Shown in pieces: positions 43,279 through 45,190 of a stretch of DNA of 45,190 nt; the first letter of the stretch is position 1, and each line of letters opens with the position of its first letter. The notes under the pieces are model-generated. The model had not been told where the DNA came from, did no database searches, and saw only the letters and a list, made by a program, of their open reading frames with translations. The position numbers and the translations under genes were made by a program. The stretch comes from Phycisphaeraceae bacterium (GTDB lineage Bacteria; Planctomycetota; Phycisphaerae; Phycisphaerales; Zrk34), in NCBI GenBank assembly GCA_028284925.1, contig JANQQT010000070.1:1-45190 (forward strand). The letters are read 5' to 3'.

Positions 43279-43794
43279 ATGCACAATACACGCATGGCCC
43301 AAAGGAGATTCCACTACGATCAGGCGTTCGAACACTACCTTCGCGCCAAAAAGATTCCCTACGTCGCCGTCGACGAAGCCCGCAAATCACTGCGCGGCCG
43401 GGTCAAACTCAAAAACTTCGACTTCGTCGTCTACTCCTCCAACGGACCCAATCTCCTCATCGACGTCAAAGGACGCAAACACGCCGGCCGTTCTCGAAAC
43501 CAGCTTGACAACTGGGTCACCCGCGAAGACGTCGACGACCTCAAGCAATGGGAACAAGTCTTCGGAACCGGCTTCCAGGCCGCATTCGTCTTCCTCTACT
43601 GGTGCGAAGCACAACCCCCCGATGCCCTCTTCCTCGAAACCTACTCCCACCGCGACCGCTGGTACGCCGTCCTCGCCGCAACCGTCGCCGACTACGAACA
43701 ACACATGAAACAGCGCAGCCCAAAATGGCACACCGTCCACGTCCCCGCATCCGACTTCAAAAACTTCGCCCAACCCCTCATCCGCATGCTTTAA
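43279..43794 (+). CDS. HYExAFE family protein, nuclease-like fold
   Basis: The 171-residue protein carries FHYDQAFEHYLRAKKIPY, the signature of the HYExAFE family found in planctomycetes. A core follows that fits a PD-(D/E)xK nuclease-like fold: FDFVVYSSNGPNLLIDVKGR, with Asp and an Asp-x-Lys pair. LDNWVTREDVDDLKQW and FVFLYWC come next. No catalytic role is established from sequence alone. The start may be the ATG at 43279 or the one at 43294; neither has a strong ribosome binding site. It follows hisS by 16 nt, so they may be co-transcribed. Confidence 0.85.
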   Translation: MHNTRMAQRRFHYDQAFEHYLRAKKIPYVAVDEARKSLRGRVKLKNFDFVVYSSNGPNLLIDVKGRKHAGRSRNQLDNWVTREDVDDLKQWEQVFGTGFQAAFVFLYWCEAQPPDALFLETYSHRDRWYAVLAATVADYEQHMKQRSPKWHTVHVPASDFKNFAQPLIRML

Positions 43795-43967
43795 ATTCAC
43801 TCATCCAATTTGTTACATCAATCTCGTACATTCCGTGAACTTCTCTCATCACTCCACCGTCTAAAACATAGAAATACTCTAATGCACGTATTATCTCGAT
43901 GCCCACGGACTCAAAAACAGGGTTTACACACCGCCCCGGACTGCGTATGATCTTCCGCTGAGCAATC

Positions 43968-43997
43968 CCTCGACAGACCCAAATAAACGAGGTTTTT
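43968..43997 (+). terminator. Weak terminator after the hisS/HYExAFE unit
   Basis: CCTCG (43968-43972) and CGAGG (43988-43992) pair across a 15-nt loop and are followed by TTTTT (43993-43997). The stem is short, so efficiency is uncertain. Confidence 0.35.
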
Positions 43998-44052
43998 CGC
44001 TAAATCTCGATGGTCTGAAGGATTCCTCGGCTGAAACACAAAACCCCGGAAT

Positions 44053-44081
44053 TTGACATCCGGCAAAGCCCTCAGAAATAA
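44053..44081 (+). promoter_or_regulatory. Candidate sigma70 promoter for the small exported proteins and bioB
   Basis: TTGACA at 44053-44058 is a perfect -35 box. A 17-nt spacer leads to AAATAA at 44076-44081, a weak -10 box. The start site would be about 15 nt before the ATG at 44103. Confidence 0.4.
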
Positions 44082-44102
44082 CCCCCTCTAAAGGAGTAGG
44101 TC

Positions 44103-44396
44103 ATGACCAATAAAGGCCTAAGGGCATTGATTGTCATCAATGCCGTACTGTTAATGGCGCTTTCGCTGTTAGTCTTTTCACCAAGCCCCGCCGAAGCTCA
44201 GCTCGGACCCGGTCGCGGTGGTGATTACATCATGGTGGCGGGCCGTACGCCTCAAAACACGCACAACACCATCTACATCATCGACCTCAACTCCGGTGGC
44301 ATGATGGCCGTCGAGTATTCCTCGAAAGTGCGCACCGCCTCGCTCAAAGCCGTCGCATACCGCGATCTCAACGGCGATGGCGGTGGTGGCAAGTAA
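44103..44396 (+). CDS. Small exported protein, paralogue 1
   Basis: The 97-residue protein has an N-terminal signal peptide (LRALIVINAVLLMALSLLVF, likely cut after AEA in SPAEAQ). The mature part is short, with NTIYIIDLNSGGMMAVEYSS and a Gly-rich end. AGGAG lies 7 nt before the ATG. It shares layout with the next gene: signal segment, then one beta-hairpin-like segment of the form (I/V)Y(I/V)(I/L)D. The function is unknown. Its position just upstream of bioB may be chance or may reflect one transcript. Confidence 0.75.
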   Translation: MTNKGLRALIVINAVLLMALSLLVFSPSPAEAQLGPGRGGDYIMVAGRTPQNTHNTIYIIDLNSGGMMAVEYSSKVRTASLKAVAYRDLNGDGGGGK

Positions 44397-44451
44397 AACA
44401 CGCCCACACTTTTCTCTCACGAAATAAATCTACACAGAAGGAATAAACACC

Positions 44452-44799
44452 ATGACACGCAATCACCAAACGGCAGCGTTCTCACTTCTCGCCTCAGCCA
44501 TCGTACTCGCGGGAATGACGCTTTACAAAGCAGGCGATATGCTCGAGTCCAAAGCACAAGCTGAAATGGTCACTGGCAAGGGCCTCATCCAGGTCATGAC
44601 AACCACTTACCGAAGAGACGCTGAAATCGTCTACGTCCTGGACTCTCGCCGCGAAGTCCTCCTCGCCTACCTCTACAACCCGCAAAGAAAGCAGATCGAG
44701 CTTCTCAAGGGCGGAACCATGAGCATCGGCGCCGCATTCAAGAAAGCCGCCGCCGCCAAAGGTGGTGGTGTGAAGGGGCCAAGACGACGGATCCGCTGA
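44452..44799 (+). CDS. Small exported protein, paralogue 2
   Basis: The 115-residue protein has a hydrophobic N-terminal segment (AFSLLASAIVLAGMTLYKAG), then TTTYRRDAEIVYVLDSRREV and LLAYLYNPQRKQIELLKGG, and a basic Gly/Arg-rich end. AAGGA lies 9 nt upstream. It resembles the preceding gene product in size, export segment and the VYVLD-type strand. No known family is recognised. It ends 40 nt before bioB. Confidence 0.75.
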   Translation: MTRNHQTAAFSLLASAIVLAGMTLYKAGDMLESKAQAEMVTGKGLIQVMTTTYRRDAEIVYVLDSRREVLLAYLYNPQRKQIELLKGGTMSIGAAFKKAAAAKGGGVKGPRRRIR

Positions 44800-44803
44800 C
44801 AGC

Positions 44804-44830
44804 CCGTTCACCATCATTCACAATGAACGG
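44804..44830 (+). promoter_or_regulatory. Hairpin covering the bioB ribosome binding region
   Basis: CCGTTCA (44804-44810) and TGAACGG (44824-44830) form a perfect 7-bp stem with a 13-nt loop, 9 nt before the bioB ATG. The 3' arm overlaps the only GGAA-like ribosome binding sequence. It could reduce translation or act as a weak terminator; no T run follows. Confidence 0.35.
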
Positions 44831-44839
44831 AATCACAAC

Positions 44840-45190
44840 ATGCCGACGGTGAACATTGACCGTTACGACGCTTGGGCGTCAGACGGAAAGAACAACATCT
44901 CCATAGAACCCTCCGACGCCATGACCATCCTCAAGGGTCATGGCGTCGATTTTCTTGCGCTCGTCAACGCCGCAGGTGCCATACGACGACACTTCTTCCA
45001 AAACACCGTCACCATTCACACACTCGACAACGTCCAGAACGGTGCCTGTCCCGAAGATTGCGGCTACTGCGGCCAATCCAAAGATTCAGACGCCCCCATC
45101 GCTCCTTACAAAATCAAATCCGTCGACCGGATCGTCGCCGATGCCGAAAAAGCACAAAAGAACGGAGCCTACCGCTATTGCATGGCGCTC
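44840..45190 (+). CDS. bioB: Biotin synthase, 5' part (runs off the right edge)
   Basis: 117 codons are visible. They contain the radical SAM motif CPEDCGYCGQS (C-x3-C-x2-C) that binds the 4Fe-4S cluster and SAM, preceded by NTVTIHTLDNVQNGA and followed by KSVDRIVADAEKAQKNGAYR. This matches BioB, which inserts sulphur into dethiobiotin. The start region (MPTVNIDRYDAWASDGK) is not standard for BioB and may be extended. The 3' half lies outside the window. Confidence 0.9.
   Translation, partial: MPTVNIDRYDAWASDGKNNISIEPSDAMTILKGHGVDFLALVNAAGAIRRHFFQNTVTIHTLDNVQNGACPEDCGYCGQSKDSDAPIAPYKIKSVDRIVADAEKAQKNGAYRYCMAL

Larger units (their letters stand above)
43795..44102. other. Intergenic stretch with terminator and promoter
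   Basis: About 300 nt without a gene. It holds a weak terminator at 43968-43997, a candidate promoter at 44053-44081 and the AAAGGAG ribosome binding site for the gene at 44103. Confidence 0.6.

Noticed and set aside
42444-43295. Minus-strand frame of 283 codons opposite hisS
   Set aside because: Antisense shadow of hisS with repetitive Gly/Val/Asp/Glu composition caused by the codon bias of the real gene.

Overview
The window looks like a chromosome segment of a planctomycete, probably of the Phycisphaerae or a relative. The main reasons are a complete Alternative Complex III plus caa3-type oxidase operon, a huge exported PQQ-propeller protein with an embedded methyltransferase-like domain, a HYExAFE-family nuclease-like protein, a PL10 pectate lyase and frequent GTG/TTG starts. 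The assignment is inferred from gene content and no database search was possible.

Positions 1-8032 are accessory DNA that ends at a tRNA-Pro(UGG) gene. They hold decayed small genes, a cluster of short perfect palindromes, and a three-gene minus-strand operon (4006 to 1263). That operon encodes a 100-residue precursor-like peptide with four [Y/H]-[T/N]-Q repeats, an FxsB/GrrM-like radical SAM/SPASM enzyme, and a JmjC (cupin_4) oxygenase. It reads as a candidate RiPP (ribosomally made, post-translationally modified peptide) pathway and is the best candidate here for an undescribed system. Next come a LamG-domain protein, an unknown structural-looking protein, a small membrane protein and a lipoprotein glycoside-hydrolase-like gene broken by two in-frame stops. 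Two of these genes share a 32-nt upstream element.

Positions 8185-12341 carry a pectate lyase translationally coupled to a PAS/GAF/receiver regulator, a long gene-poor stretch, and a stand-alone receiver protein with a strong terminator. Positions 12647-22945 carry the giant PQQ-propeller protein, then a tripartite export system: an HlyD-type adaptor, a MacB-like permease without its ATPase, and a small membrane protein. A convergent TolC-type lipoprotein follows.

Positions 38078 to 23214 (minus strand) form one respiratory operon: actA-actB-actC-actD-actE-actF, an unknown membrane protein, sco, coxB, coxA, coxC and coxD. ACIII oxidises quinol and passes electrons through ActE, whose extra C-terminal cytochrome domain closely resembles the one on CoxB, to the caa3 oxidase. 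CoxC carries an unusual ~150-residue coiled-coil insertion.

Positions 38346-45190 are housekeeping: an MFS transporter, rsmD, two divergent paralogous methyltransferases, hisS, the HYExAFE protein, two related small exported proteins and the 5' part of bioB.
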